The notes under the pieces are model-generated. The model was not told the DNA's origin and made no database searches. It worked only from the letters and a program-made list of their open reading frames with translations. 23,871 nucleotides of DNA from an uncultured Candidatus Saccharibacteria bacterium (GTDB taxonomy: Bacteria > Patescibacteriota > Saccharimonadia > Saccharimonadales > Saccharimonadaceae): the NCBI GenBank assembly GCA_948944455.1, contig CARBES010000016.1, positions 1 through 23,871 on the forward strand, written 5' to 3'. Each line of letters begins with the position of its first letter. Position 1 is the first letter of the stretch. Shown piece after piece: positions 13,761 through 21,099 of this stretch. The position numbers and the translations under genes were made by a program.

Positions 13761-13774
13761 TAGCTAGGTAAATT

Positions 13775-13987
13775 TTCTTCGTCCGCAGCGGAAATTTATA
13801 TATTGGTGTCGGAATACTACGCAATATGGCTATACATGGCCACTGGTGGAGCTTAACGAGTGCGTCACTAGCAAATGCCTACAATTTTCATGACAACGGA
13901 GTAGGGCTAAGAAGCCAATCGTATCTGCGAGAAGATGCTTATTCCCTCCGTTGTCTAGCCATAGAGTAATATCAAGGGAGGATGAAG
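13775..13987 (+). other. Silent FISUMP C-terminal cassette E
   Basis: 64 codons are open from FFVRSGNLY to AYSLRCLAIE and TAA (13967-13969). The core GHWWSLTSASLANAYNFHDN keeps the W-S..T/S..AY pattern of FISUMP C-termini. The sequence upstream has no ATG in frame and no plus-strand promoter; it is occupied by the divergent promoter of the 230-aa gene. The 3' element (13943-13987) is intact to GGGAGGATGAAGG and ends 8 bp before the stop of the convergent HAD-like gene. Confidence 0.76.
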
Positions 13988-13994
13988 GCAAAAT

Positions 13995-15410
13995 CTATTT
14001 CGAAATGGTAAAACCGGAGAAGGCGTTCGTTAGGCCGTGTAGATGAGCGAATTCGGCAAAAAGACGAGCAGTATTCTGGCGAGAATCGGTATCGACGATT
14101 GTAACGGCGGAGTCGCTCCGAGGGAGAAAACTGGCGGCAGAGGCATAAGCTTCGCGCAAACGTTCAGTATAGCGTGAATCAGCGGAGATAAAATCTTGCA
14201 AGAAAGCTTCTAGAAATTCTTCGTCAGTACGGTTTTTCATAATTAGATCGCTAATGGGGTATTCTGTACCGAAACAAAATTCATAAATATGACGACGCTG
14301 CTCCAGCTTAGAATATTTAGCTTTAGGATCGTCCAGAGCCAAAATCAAACTAGCAATTGCACGAAGATTCCACCGTTGATCGGGTCGGCTTACGAGTAGC
14401 CAGATTAGCGCAGCGGTGAGGGTTTTCTGATTGAGGTTTGGTGCTGTGATGATATTTGGACTAGAAAAGCTTTGTGGCAAAAGCGTAATACCTTGAAATT
14501 TGATTTCGTCAGCCTTTTCAGAAGTGACTAGGAAAGCTTGTTCAGGAAAATTCTTAGCCATAAAACCAAGTCGAGAAAGCTCAGCTGAGCGACGATCGCC
14601 AAAGAGGTCGATCGGAGGCTGGAGCTTAACTAGAGCATCGATTTTGCCGACTAATGTTCGCAAGCTGCGTGCGCGAAGAGGATGGTAATGAAGGGCTTGA
14701 CCGCTAAGTTTACGAACAGGAAGAATGTCTGAGCGGCGACTATCACCAATATGTAGATTACTCTGCAACTGGAAGTCGGTTCCAAAAAGCTGATCGCTGA
14801 TAATTTTACGGTAGAGGCTGCCGTCGCTTTTACGGGCTTGACAATTTACACCGCTAACACCACTGTTGAAAATGTCGATCTTGAAGAAATCAAGGAAATA
14901 CTGGATTTGGTCGCGACTATATGGTTCGTCGGCAATGAAGTATACCTTGAGCTCTGGTAGAGCCTTTTTAAGTTCGGCGACGGCATGGATGAGTGTGGTG
15001 TTAGGCTTTAGAATCTCGACGGTGGCTTGAAGTTGGTCTCGGAGCATGGTTTGATGAATGAGCGTACGTTTGCTATCGTCGAGTTCTAGGTTGTAGCGCT
15101 CGGTGATAAAATCAATCATTTGCGAAAAACGACTCTCGTAATCGGTTACGAAATTATTGACGCCTTTTGCGCTGTGAAGATAGTTTAGCTCGTGCTGGGT
15201 AAACTCATACCACTCGATGAGTTCGAGCGATGAAAGATCAACGCCGAGCAGGCCCGTTAGGCTTTCGCGCCATTTCTTTGCGACTTTGATCGTATGTTGC
15301 TGTTCAGGCCAGTAGTGATAAAGCAAAACCGTATCAAAAATATCCAAAGTTAAGCTTTGGAGGTGATCCTCTCTCATCCTTTTAGCTATCTGGTTATAGA
15401 TTTGCGGCAT
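13995..15410 (-). CDS. HAD-superfamily hydrolase-like protein
   Basis: This 471-residue protein has the haloacid dehalogenase phosphotransferase motifs: motif I TLDIFDTVL (nucleophile Asp23, acid/base Asp26), motif II around VYFIADEP (157-163), a Lys near KSDGSLY (194) and motif IV HIGDSRRSDI (220-229). The spelling DIFDT and the large cap resemble the COG5610-type predicted HAD hydrolases often found near surface polysaccharide genes; that link is from memory. The C-terminal 230 residues (from about 240) form a separate domain of unknown role. Start: ATG with AGGGA 4-5 bases upstream. Its own promoter (15450-15478) gives a leader of about 35 bases. Confidence 0.75.
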   Translation of the reverse strand: MPQIYNQIAKRMREDHLQSLTLDIFDTVLLYHYWPEQQHTIKVAKKWRESLTGLLGVDLSSLELIEWYEFTQHELNYLHSAKGVNNFVTDYESRFSQMIDFITERYNLELDDSKRTLIHQTMLRDQLQATVEILKPNTTLIHAVAELKKALPELKVYFIADEPYSRDQIQYFLDFFKIDIFNSGVSGVNCQARKSDGSLYRKIISDQLFGTDFQLQSNLHIGDSRRSDILPVRKLSGQALHYHPLRARSLRTLVGKIDALVKLQPPIDLFGDRRSAELSRLGFMAKNFPEQAFLVTSEKADEIKFQGITLLPQSFSSPNIITAPNLNQKTLTAALIWLLVSRPDQRWNLRAIASLILALDDPKAKYSKLEQRRHIYEFCFGTEYPISDLIMKNRTDEEFLEAFLQDFISADSRYTERLREAYASAASFLPRSDSAVTIVDTDSRQNTARLFAEFAHLHGLTNAFSGFTISK

Positions 15411-15449
15411 GCTTCCCTCTATTTAGAATTATGCCCACCTTGTTCTAGT

Positions 15450-15478
15450 ATTATAGCACAGATATGCATGCATGTCTA
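15450..15478 (-). promoter_or_regulatory. Promoter of the HAD-like gene
   Basis: On the minus strand TAGACA (15473-15478), 17 bp, TATAAT (15450-15455), with spacer end ATATCTGTGC as in the three sister promoters. Confidence 0.75.
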
Positions 15479-15539
15479 GTTGACTTTTGGATTTGATAAT
15501 GCCCGAGATAAATTCCCTCTTGTTGAAGCGACACATGCG

Positions 15540-16574
15540 TTATTCTGCTAACTCAAGCCAGTCTTGAAGCGTAAAATCTGGTCCTGTGACAGCAGCGGCT
15601 GCTAGCTTAATTTTATATTTTTTGTATTCTGGATGGCTGGCGAGAAAGGCAGTGGCGGCGTAGCGCATTTGGGCTTGTTTCTGGGCCGTGATGCTGGCGA
15701 GCGCTCCACCGTGGTGGGAGTTTTTGCGATATTTTACTTCGGTAAAGAAGACAGTTTGTTCAAACGCCGAAATTAGGTCGATTTCGTAAGTTTTGGTCTT
15801 AAAGTTTTGGGCGATAATTTGGTGCCCATGAGTGCGGAGATAATCGGCGACAACTTCTTCGGCGGTTTGGCCAATAGCAGTAGTGCAAGTCTTCGTGTTG
15901 GAGCTGGAACTTTTGAGGTGGGCAGTAACATTAGCTGTCTGGCTCTCTATTGATATCTCGTTCGCATGCAGACCTTGTTCCTGTAAAATGGTTTGGATAG
16001 GGCGAAAGGAGCGACGATGTTCTGCGCACGGGCCAAGTTTACGTAGGGCGGCTTGGTGCGCAGCGGTGCCATAACCAACGTGGTTTTCAAAACCATAACC
16101 AGGATATTTTTCACTTAGCTCGATCATATATTGGTCGCGGGCAACTTTCGCGATAATTGAGGCAGCCGAAACTTCTTTGATTAAGAGGTCGGCCTTTTTT
16201 AGGAGAGTAACCTTGTCTGTAAGCGGGGTATCATTAAGTAGGTTAATCGTGCCATCGATGACAATTTCGTCAAACTTGAGGTTTGTTTCTTTGCAAGTAG
16301 CCAGAACTTGTTTAATTGCGCGGCGAGCAGCAAGTTTTAGCGCTGACCCAAGACCGTGACGGTCGACCTCCTTAGCGGAAACCCACCCTAGCCCAGTCGC
16401 AGCGGCTTGCTCGAGAATTGTCGTATTGAGCTCTTGGCGTTTTTTAGCACTTAGCTTCTTTGAGTCGGTTAGTTGGTCGCGAATCTCGGGATCAAAGTCT
16501 AGTCCAAGGACGACGGCGCCTACGACAAGCGGCCCCGCCCAGGGGCCGCGTCCGACTTCATCGATGCCGAGCAA
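15540..16574 (-). CDS. rnhB: Ribonuclease HII fused to a YraN/UPF0102 nuclease-like domain
   Basis: The N-terminal 206 residues are RNase HII, which cuts RNA in RNA-DNA hybrids and at single misincorporated ribonucleotides: IDEVGRG (Asp5, Glu6), VIDGT (Asp107) and VARDQYM (Asp147) supply the metal-binding residues, with GYGFENHVGYGT and HRRSF typical of the family. A Ser/Thr-rich linker (about 207-232) leads to a UPF0102/YraN domain: IGQTAEEVVADYLRTHGHQIIAQNF, then EIDLI (264-268) and FFTEVKYR (276-283), the D-x..E-x-K core of restriction-like nucleases. Separate rnhB and yraN genes lie near rplS in many bacteria, so a fusion at this locus is understandable. The start is TTG, 4 bases after the rplS stop, so translation is probably coupled. 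Confidence 0.92.
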   Translation of the reverse strand: MLGIDEVGRGPWAGPLVVGAVVLGLDFDPEIRDQLTDSKKLSAKKRQELNTTILEQAAATGLGWVSAKEVDRHGLGSALKLAARRAIKQVLATCKETNLKFDEIVIDGTINLLNDTPLTDKVTLLKKADLLIKEVSAASIIAKVARDQYMIELSEKYPGYGFENHVGYGTAAHQAALRKLGPCAEHRRSFRPIQTILQEQGLHANEISIESQTANVTAHLKSSSSNTKTCTTAIGQTAEEVVADYLRTHGHQIIAQNFKTKTYEIDLISAFEQTVFFTEVKYRKNSHHGGALASITAQKQAQMRYAATAFLASHPEYKKYKIKLAAAAVTGPDFTLQDWLELAE

Positions 16575-16578
16575 AATT

Positions 16579-17040
16579 TTACTCAGCTTTAGCCACCTCT
16601 TCAGCTTTAGCTTCGACTTTTTCGGTAACAGCTTCAGCTTTTTCTGCAGCTTCCTTTACGTCAGTAAGAGTATTGACGGCGATTCGATCGAAAGCCTTAT
16701 TTGCCAAGCGAGCCGATTTACCAGAGCGCTCACGCAAGAAGGAAAGATTTTTGCGACGAACTTTGGCGCGGTGAATAATCTCAATTTTTTCAACTAGTGG
16801 ATTATGAATTAGGAAAGATTTCTCGACTCCGACGCCCGAAGCGACTTTGCGGACGGTAATGCGAGCGGTATGCGAATCCTTACGATCGGTACGGATAACT
16901 ACACCCTCAAATACCTGCGAGCGGAATTTCTCGCCTTCTTTAATTTTTTGAGTGACACGAACAGTGTCGCCCGAGCGAACATCAACCACAGCAGCTTTCT
17001 TCTGGGCGTCGCCAATTTTTTTCAAATCAATCGAACTCAT
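16579..17040 (-). CDS. rplS: 50S ribosomal protein L19 with acidic/Ala-rich tail
   Basis: L19 lies at the interface of the two ribosomal subunits. The core (about 1-115) is typical: GDTVRVTQKIKEGEKFRSQVFEGVVI, RITVRKVASGVGVEKSFLIHNPLVEKIEIIHRAKVRRKNLSFLRERSGKSARL. E. coli L19 is 115 residues, so the last 38 residues (VKEAAEKAEAVTEKVEAKAEEVAKAE and some residues before it) are an added Ala/Glu/Lys tail, low in complexity and possibly helical. The ATG has AAAGG 8-9 bases upstream. A consensus promoter is 113 bases upstream and a TGCTAAAAT box (near 17072) may be a second one. rnhB-yraN follows immediately. Confidence 0.97.
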   Translation of the reverse strand: MSSIDLKKIGDAQKKAAVVDVRSGDTVRVTQKIKEGEKFRSQVFEGVVIRTDRKDSHTARITVRKVASGVGVEKSFLIHNPLVEKIEIIHRAKVRRKNLSFLRERSGKSARLANKAFDRIAVNTLTDVKEAAEKAEAVTEKVEAKAEEVAKAE

Positions 17041-17152
17041 ATTTTAACCTTTATATTACAACTTTTTCCATTTTAGCATATTTTTCTAGTTTTGAGAAGG
17101 GTATAAACCGAAATCTAGTAAAAAATAGGTCAAAAACTAGATCTATCTTTCT
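17041..17152 (-). promoter_or_regulatory. Leader of rplS with inverted repeat
   Basis: The leader of about 105 bases contains ATCTAGT / ACTAGAT (about 17113-17144) as a possible hairpin, plus an extra copy of CTAG followed by A-runs. L19 autoregulatory leaders are known in other phyla, and a similar role here is only a guess. An internal TGCTAAAAT may be a second promoter. Confidence 0.35.
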
Positions 17153-17181
17153 ATTATAGCACAGATAGTTTAAGAAGTCAA
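17153..17181 (-). promoter_or_regulatory. Promoter of rplS-rnhB
   Basis: On the minus strand TTGACT (17176-17181), 17 bp, TATAAT (17153-17158), with spacer end CTATCTGTGC, the fourth copy of this promoter type. It lies just after the ruvA stop codon. Confidence 0.8.
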
Positions 17182-17198
17182 TAAGATACTAGCTCCCA

Positions 17199-17783
17199 TT
17201 AACGCTGTTTAAGCGCAAGCCTGATTCTCTCTTCGACAGAGAGCGCTGGATCGACTTCGGCTAATGCAGCAGTGGCTTCTTTGAGCGGGAACCCTAAAGC
17301 AATGAGAGCATCGAGCGCTTCGTCGTCGGGGGCGGCGTTACTAGCTAGACTAAACTTTGTCTCAGTTGCGCCATAATGGCTAGGTTGTCCGACTTTATCA
17401 CGAAGATCGACGATGACGCGTTCGGCGGATTTTTTACCCACTCCGGAGGCTTTGGAGATAAATGCGGCATCGGTATTAGCGATAGCATTGCGTACATCTT
17501 CGGCTGAACCTAGGCTAAGAATTGCCATCGCAGCCTTTGGCCCAACTCCATTGACGGAAATTAGCATTTCGAAGAGTTTCTTTGCGGCCAGGCTAAGAAA
17601 ACCATAGAGATCTTCGGCGTTCTCGCGCACAGAATGATAGGTGTAAAATTTTACTTCATCGTGGAGGTTAGTCTGCTCCGAGTCGGGTGTGGAAATTGTT
17701 AGCTCGTAGCCAACACCATGAACATCGACGATGATCGAGTTCATGAATTTCTCGGTGACGGTACCAGCAAGATGAGCAATCAT
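17199..17783 (-). CDS. ruvA: Holliday junction DNA helicase subunit RuvA
   Basis: RuvA binds four-way DNA junctions and directs RuvB-driven branch migration. The 194-residue form starting MIAHLAGTV matches the usual length (about 200). It has the N-terminal OB domain (IIVDVHGVGYELTIS, FYTYHSVRENAEDLYGF), two helix-hairpin-helix motifs (LISVNGVGPKAAMAILS, ISKASGVGKKSAERVIVDL) and the small RuvB-interacting C-terminal domain (DEALDALIALGFPLKEATAAL). A longer in-frame start at 17870 lies within the preceding gene and is rejected. The ATG overlaps the TGA of the 118-residue gene (ATGA), so translation is coupled. ruvC is further upstream in the same run; ruvB is not in the window. Confidence 0.96.
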   Translation of the reverse strand: MIAHLAGTVTEKFMNSIIVDVHGVGYELTISTPDSEQTNLHDEVKFYTYHSVRENAEDLYGFLSLAAKKLFEMLISVNGVGPKAAMAILSLGSAEDVRNAIANTDAAFISKASGVGKKSAERVIVDLRDKVGQPSHYGATETKFSLASNAAPDDEALDALIALGFPLKEATAALAEVDPALSVEERIRLALKQR

Positions 17784-18136
17784 TTGCGCTTGCGTCCGAG
17801 CGCAAGGTTGATAATGATGACTAAAATTAATGCGCCGCCGAGTGCACCGAGCGAAACGTATACTGGCCACATTTCTGGATCACTAGTCTCGTCAGTCGCT
17901 TCGTCGTCGGTTGTAGTATTGTCTGGAGCGGTATCATCTTCATCGTCAGGCGGGGTCACGACTTCGCCATTATCAATTGATGGACCAGTCGGCTCGTCAA
18001 TCTCGCTAGTAACGACTGGGTCGGATGCTTCATCGAGCGCATAGGTCGGTGTCACAGCGCTACCGAGACCTAGACAAGTAATTAACGCACTAATGATGAA
18101 CATGGATTTTTGAGATATGGATAACTTCCTTAGCAT
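17780..18136 (-). CDS. Acidic single-span secreted/membrane protein in the ruv run
   Basis: A 118-residue protein with a signal-like N-terminus (MLRKLSISQKSMFIISALITCLGLGSAVTPTYA, possible cleavage after TYA), a highly acidic Thr/Asp/Glu-rich stretch (about 34-85) and a C-terminal span (about 90-112) ending in LGRKRK. The order resembles a small surface protein held by a C-terminal anchor, but no LPXTG motif is present. The function is unknown and unconnected to recombination as far as the sequence shows. Its TGA overlaps the ruvA ATG. A TGCTAAGAT box (18143-18148) 6 bases before the ATG may give a leaderless transcript of its own. ruvC ends 49 bp upstream. Confidence 0.75.
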   Translation of the reverse strand: MLRKLSISQKSMFIISALITCLGLGSAVTPTYALDEASDPVVTSEIDEPTGPSIDNGEVVTPPDDEDDTAPDNTTTDDEATDETSDPEMWPVYVSLGALGGALILVIIINLALGRKRK

Positions 18137-18142
18137 ATTCTT

Positions 18143-18151
18143 ATCTTAGCA
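18143..18151 (-). promoter_or_regulatory. Possible extended -10 promoter for the acidic protein and ruvA
   Basis: Minus-strand TGCTAAGAT with the hexamer at 18143-18148, 6 bases before the ATG. The TAAGAT hexamer is a weak match, so this is tentative. Confidence 0.4.
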
Positions 18152-18185
18152 TACCCTTTCTAGCAAGACAATCCTGAAACTCTGG

Positions 18186-18650
18186 TTATTGGCTTTTTGA
18201 GACAAACGAATGAACAATTGCGACAGCAAGCGCGTCGGCAGCATCATCAGGCTTCGGTGCGGTTTTGAGCTTAAAATGTAGCCGAACCATTTCTTGCATT
18301 TGGGCTTTATGGGCGTGCCCATCTCCAGCAATAGCCATTTTAATTTGGTTTGGCGCGTACTCATAGATAGGTAAGCCGCACTGCTTGGCAACTAGCAGAC
18401 AAATACCGCGCGCTTCGGCGACCGAGATACCAGTGGTAATATTTTGCTTAAAAAAGAGTTTTTCGATCGCCATAACTTCCGGATGATCTTGTTTGATAAT
18501 TTCGTGAAGTGAATTATAAATATCCTCAAGACGATCAGGTAAAGGCGTGTGCGGCGGAGTTGAAATTACGCCGTAGTCAATTGCCGTCGTACCCTCAATC
18601 ACGCCGAAACCACAGATGCCGGTGCCGGGATCGATCCCTAGAATCCTCAT
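18186..18650 (-). CDS. ruvC: Crossover junction endodeoxyribonuclease RuvC
   Basis: RuvC resolves Holliday junctions by paired nicks. The 154-residue protein has the RNase H-like fold motifs: LGIDPGTGICGFGVIE with Asp7, AIEKLFFKQN with Glu63, and KPDDAADALAVAI with Asp136 and Asp139, the acidic residues that hold the catalytic metals. The length is slightly below E. coli RuvC (173 aa), the end being short. The ATG has AAAGGAG 6 bases upstream. It heads a minus-strand run with the acidic membrane protein and ruvA. Element H2 lies immediately upstream, between it and radA. Confidence 0.96.
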   Translation of the reverse strand: MRILGIDPGTGICGFGVIEGTTAIDYGVISTPPHTPLPDRLEDIYNSLHEIIKQDHPEVMAIEKLFFKQNITTGISVAEARGICLLVAKQCGLPIYEYAPNQIKMAIAGDGHAHKAQMQEMVRLHFKLKTAPKPDDAADALAVAIVHSFVSKSQ

Positions 18651-18663
18651 AAAAAACTCCTTT

Positions 18664-18790
18664 TATACCTAAGCCAATTACGACTTTTCCGGAAACGCTC
18701 ACGTCGCCTGTCGTTACAGGGACTTGTTCGCTCTATCCGCTCCTCGTTAGTCGCGGAGGTTCCTGCAAAAGTCATAACTTGGCTTAGATA
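18664..18790. repeat. Structured inverted-repeat element H2
   Basis: The arms 18664-18688 and 18767-18790 pair over about 22 positions (CTAAGCCAA and GACTTTT are the solid parts). The core contains GGAA/TTCC (18691-18694 with 18760-18763), the hairpin CCTGT-CGTT-ACAGG (18707-18720) and TCCGC..GCGGA (18736-18757). GGAAACGCTCACG is shared with H3 and CCTGTCGTTACAGG with H1. It lies between radA and ruvC. Confidence 0.7.
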
Positions 18791-18812
18791 CAAATGCTTT
18801 TCCATGAGAGCC

Positions 18813-20171
18813 TTATCTCTCATTGACGTATTCGATTAGGGTTGTTCTTAAGTCTTTGACAGGGATGACGAAGCTGTCGTGAACGGTGGCAGGGGCAATG
18901 GCATGCGAAAAGCCCAATTTCTTAGCCTCGGAGATTCGTTGGTCGGGGCGAAAGGCGGAGCGAATTTCGCCACCAAGCCCAACCTCACCAAAAACCACAA
19001 AATCTTCCGCCAATTTTCGTCCAGCCACGGCTGAAGCGATCGCGAGGCAGATGGCGAGATCGGCGGCTGAATCTTGTACGCGTAGGCCACCAACGACGTT
19101 AATGAAGACATCTTTGTCGCTAAGCTTGAGTTTTGTGCGGCGCTCGACCACGGCGATAAGTAAATTCAGCCGGTTAATGTCAAAGCCAGAGCTAGTGCGT
19201 TTCGGATAACCGAAGTTAGTAGGGGTAACGAGTGCCTGAATTTCGACCAGAATTGGCCGAGTGCCTTCGAGCGTCGCGAGGATAATTGATCCGTCGGTAT
19301 TTTGACGTTCGGCAAGTAGGGCAGCGGAAGGGTTTTCGACTTCAGCGAGACCTTGTTGATTCATTTCAAAAATTGCGGCTTCAGTCGTAGAGCCGAAGCG
19401 ATTCTTGATGGCGCGGACGATTTTGAATCCGCCATAGCGATCACCTTCAAATTGTAGCACGACGTCGACTAGATGTTCGAGGACTTTTGGACCAGCTAAA
19501 GTTCCCTCTTTTGTGACATGGCCAACAATAATCACGGCCGTGCCGGAGAGTTTGGCGGCTCGGATAATAATGTTACCGCAGTTCGTCACCTGGGAAATAC
19601 CGCCTGGAGCAGAGGCAATTTCGGCTAGCGTTAGGGTCTGGATGGAGTCGACAATAACGACGTCGAATTCGCCGCTTTCAATAGTTTTAGCAACGTCATT
19701 AGCACTAGTAGAACTGGCAAATTTGAGATTCGGCGATTCGGCACCGAGGCGAATTGCGCGGAGTTTGACCTGGCCGGCCGATTCCTCGCCAGAAACATAA
19801 AGCACCGGACGTTGTTTGGCTAGTTCGGCGCAAATTTGCATAAGCAAAGTAGATTTACCAATACCGGGTTGGCCCGCAAGTAGCGAAACCGACCCCTGCA
19901 AAATACCGCCACCAAGCACCGCATCGAGATCCTTAAACCCGGTATGCAGACGTTCACGATCGTCCGATGCCTCTAGATCGTTGATTGAGACATACTCTAG
20001 GGTTTTTCCGGAGGTCTGTGCCCGACCAACGGCGGACTTTTCGTCGCGTGAGTTGTCATCGAATTGCTGGATAAGCGAGCTCCAAGCGCCACATTTTGTG
20101 CAGCGTCCGGTCCAGTTTTTGTAAATTGCGCCGCACTGCTGACAGGTGAACTGGATATGAGACTTAGCCAT
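18813..20171 (-). CDS. radA: DNA repair protein RadA/Sms
   Basis: RadA is a RecA-related helicase that extends strand invasion and processes branched recombination intermediates. The 452-residue protein has the full family layout: an N-terminal zinc finger with Cys10, Cys13, Cys24 and Cys27, Walker A GQPGIGKST (100-108), Walker B VVIVDSIQTL (171-180), the family-specific KNRFG (256-260), and a C-terminal Lon-like domain (about 285-452, with DVFINVVGGLRVQDSAADLAICLA). Its ATG shares one base with the stop codon of the upstream CBS-protein gene (TAATG), so the two are co-translated. It is followed by element H2 and ruvC. Confidence 0.97.
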   Translation of the reverse strand: MAKSHIQFTCQQCGAIYKNWTGRCTKCGAWSSLIQQFDDNSRDEKSAVGRAQTSGKTLEYVSINDLEASDDRERLHTGFKDLDAVLGGGILQGSVSLLAGQPGIGKSTLLMQICAELAKQRPVLYVSGEESAGQVKLRAIRLGAESPNLKFASSTSANDVAKTIESGEFDVVIVDSIQTLTLAEIASAPGGISQVTNCGNIIIRAAKLSGTAVIIVGHVTKEGTLAGPKVLEHLVDVVLQFEGDRYGGFKIVRAIKNRFGSTTEAAIFEMNQQGLAEVENPSAALLAERQNTDGSIILATLEGTRPILVEIQALVTPTNFGYPKRTSSGFDINRLNLLIAVVERRTKLKLSDKDVFINVVGGLRVQDSAADLAICLAIASAVAGRKLAEDFVVFGEVGLGGEIRSAFRPDQRISEAKKLGFSHAIAPATVHDSFVIPVKDLRTTLIEYVNER

Positions 20172-21085
20172 TATTTTTCTCTCCGCTTAGCTACGGCAAG
20201 TCGATCATTGTCTTGCTGAAAATGATCGGTAATAGTATCTCCGAAAAGAAAGCTAATTAATCGCGCGAAGGTTAGCATGCCGACTGTTCGTCCATAATGA
20301 TCTACCACGAGAAAGAAGTAGCAGTTCACGCGCAGAAAGGCCGCTAAAACTTGTTCAAGCGTGTAATCACCACGAATATAGTAGATTCCAGGATCAAGAA
20401 TTTCGCGCACGACACTAGTCTCTTTGATTTCGAGGTTGTTAAAACTAGTAGTGTGGATTGTGCCGATGACGTTTTCTTTTTTGTCGATGACTGGAAAATG
20501 ATCAAAACCAGTTTTGTAAAGGCGATCAAGCGTAAGCGGTCCGAGTACTTCGTCGTCGTGGACATAGGTGATTTTGGATTTTGGTACCATAAGGTCGCTT
20601 GCGTGGGTCTTGGGCAGTTGAAAAGCCATGGTAATAATTTGTCTGGCACGATAATCCAGGACTTCGCGTGGCGTCATTTGGAGAATTTTAAGAAAGTCGG
20701 ATTGGGATTTTGGGGCGCAGAGCTCGGATTGAGTGGGAACGGGAGTCTTGTTCGGGTCTTGTTCGGGAGACGATTTTTCTATTATAACGTCTGTTATGAT
20801 AGACTCAGTCGCCTCAAGCGCTGACGATTTGGCGATGTCCTCAGGGATTTTTTTAGTGATACGATATTTTTCAAGATGTGGATCAGCCCATTTAGTAAAT
20901 CGGCGCATGTTGCCGCGATGAAATTTACGAAGTCCCAGATGGATTTTATGAAATAGCTGCTTAAGGCTGCGCATGAAGATGGCGATTCCCCGTCCTATAG
21001 TTAGCGCGACAGTTTTCATCCCACGACCGATAGACTTCGCGAGGCGAAGTGTGCTAGCTTTTAGATTTTTCATTGCCTCACTCAT
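20171..21085 (-). CDS. CBS-pair protein (CorC/HlyC-like, without transporter-type membrane region)
   Basis: The 304-residue protein has a basic, amphipathic N-terminal 70 residues (repeated KSIGRGM..TIGRGIAIFMRSLKQLF), a linker rich in Ser/Pro/Glu, and a pair of CBS domains (about 160-225, LPKTHASDLMVPKSKITYV.., and 226-285, TSVVREILDPGIYYI..). The phrase ASDLMVPKS resembles the MTPR/MVPR entry of CorC/CNNM CBS modules. CBS pairs usually bind adenosine nucleotides. No DUF21 membrane domain and no CorC_HlyC domain is present. The ATG lies 7 bases from a TATAAT box, so the mRNA is probably leaderless. It overlaps radA by one base, suggesting a shared message; the functional link is unknown. Confidence 0.75.
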   Translation of the reverse strand: MSEAMKNLKASTLRLAKSIGRGMKTVALTIGRGIAIFMRSLKQLFHKIHLGLRKFHRGNMRRFTKWADPHLEKYRITKKIPEDIAKSSALEATESIITDVIIEKSSPEQDPNKTPVPTQSELCAPKSQSDFLKILQMTPREVLDYRARQIITMAFQLPKTHASDLMVPKSKITYVHDDEVLGPLTLDRLYKTGFDHFPVIDKKENVIGTIHTTSFNNLEIKETSVVREILDPGIYYIRGDYTLEQVLAAFLRVNCYFFLVVDHYGRTVGMLTFARLISFLFGDTITDHFQQDNDRLAVAKRREK

Positions 21086-21099
21086 GCTATAATTATATC
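21086..21099. promoter_or_regulatory. Overlapping divergent -10 elements (CBS gene and dsbA-like gene)
   Basis: The sequence TGCTATAATTATATCA (21085-21100) reads as TGCTATAAT on the plus strand (hexamer 21088-21093) and TGATATAAT on the minus strand (hexamer 21092-21097). The two hexamers share two bases. The predicted start in each direction falls on the respective ATG (21100 plus, 21085 minus), so both mRNAs would be leaderless and the two polymerases could not bind at once. Confidence 0.7.

Noticed and set aside
17784..17870. 29-residue N-terminal extension of RuvA
   Set aside because: It lies inside the upstream gene in another frame, is not RuvA-like, and the ATGA overlap gives a natural start at 17783.
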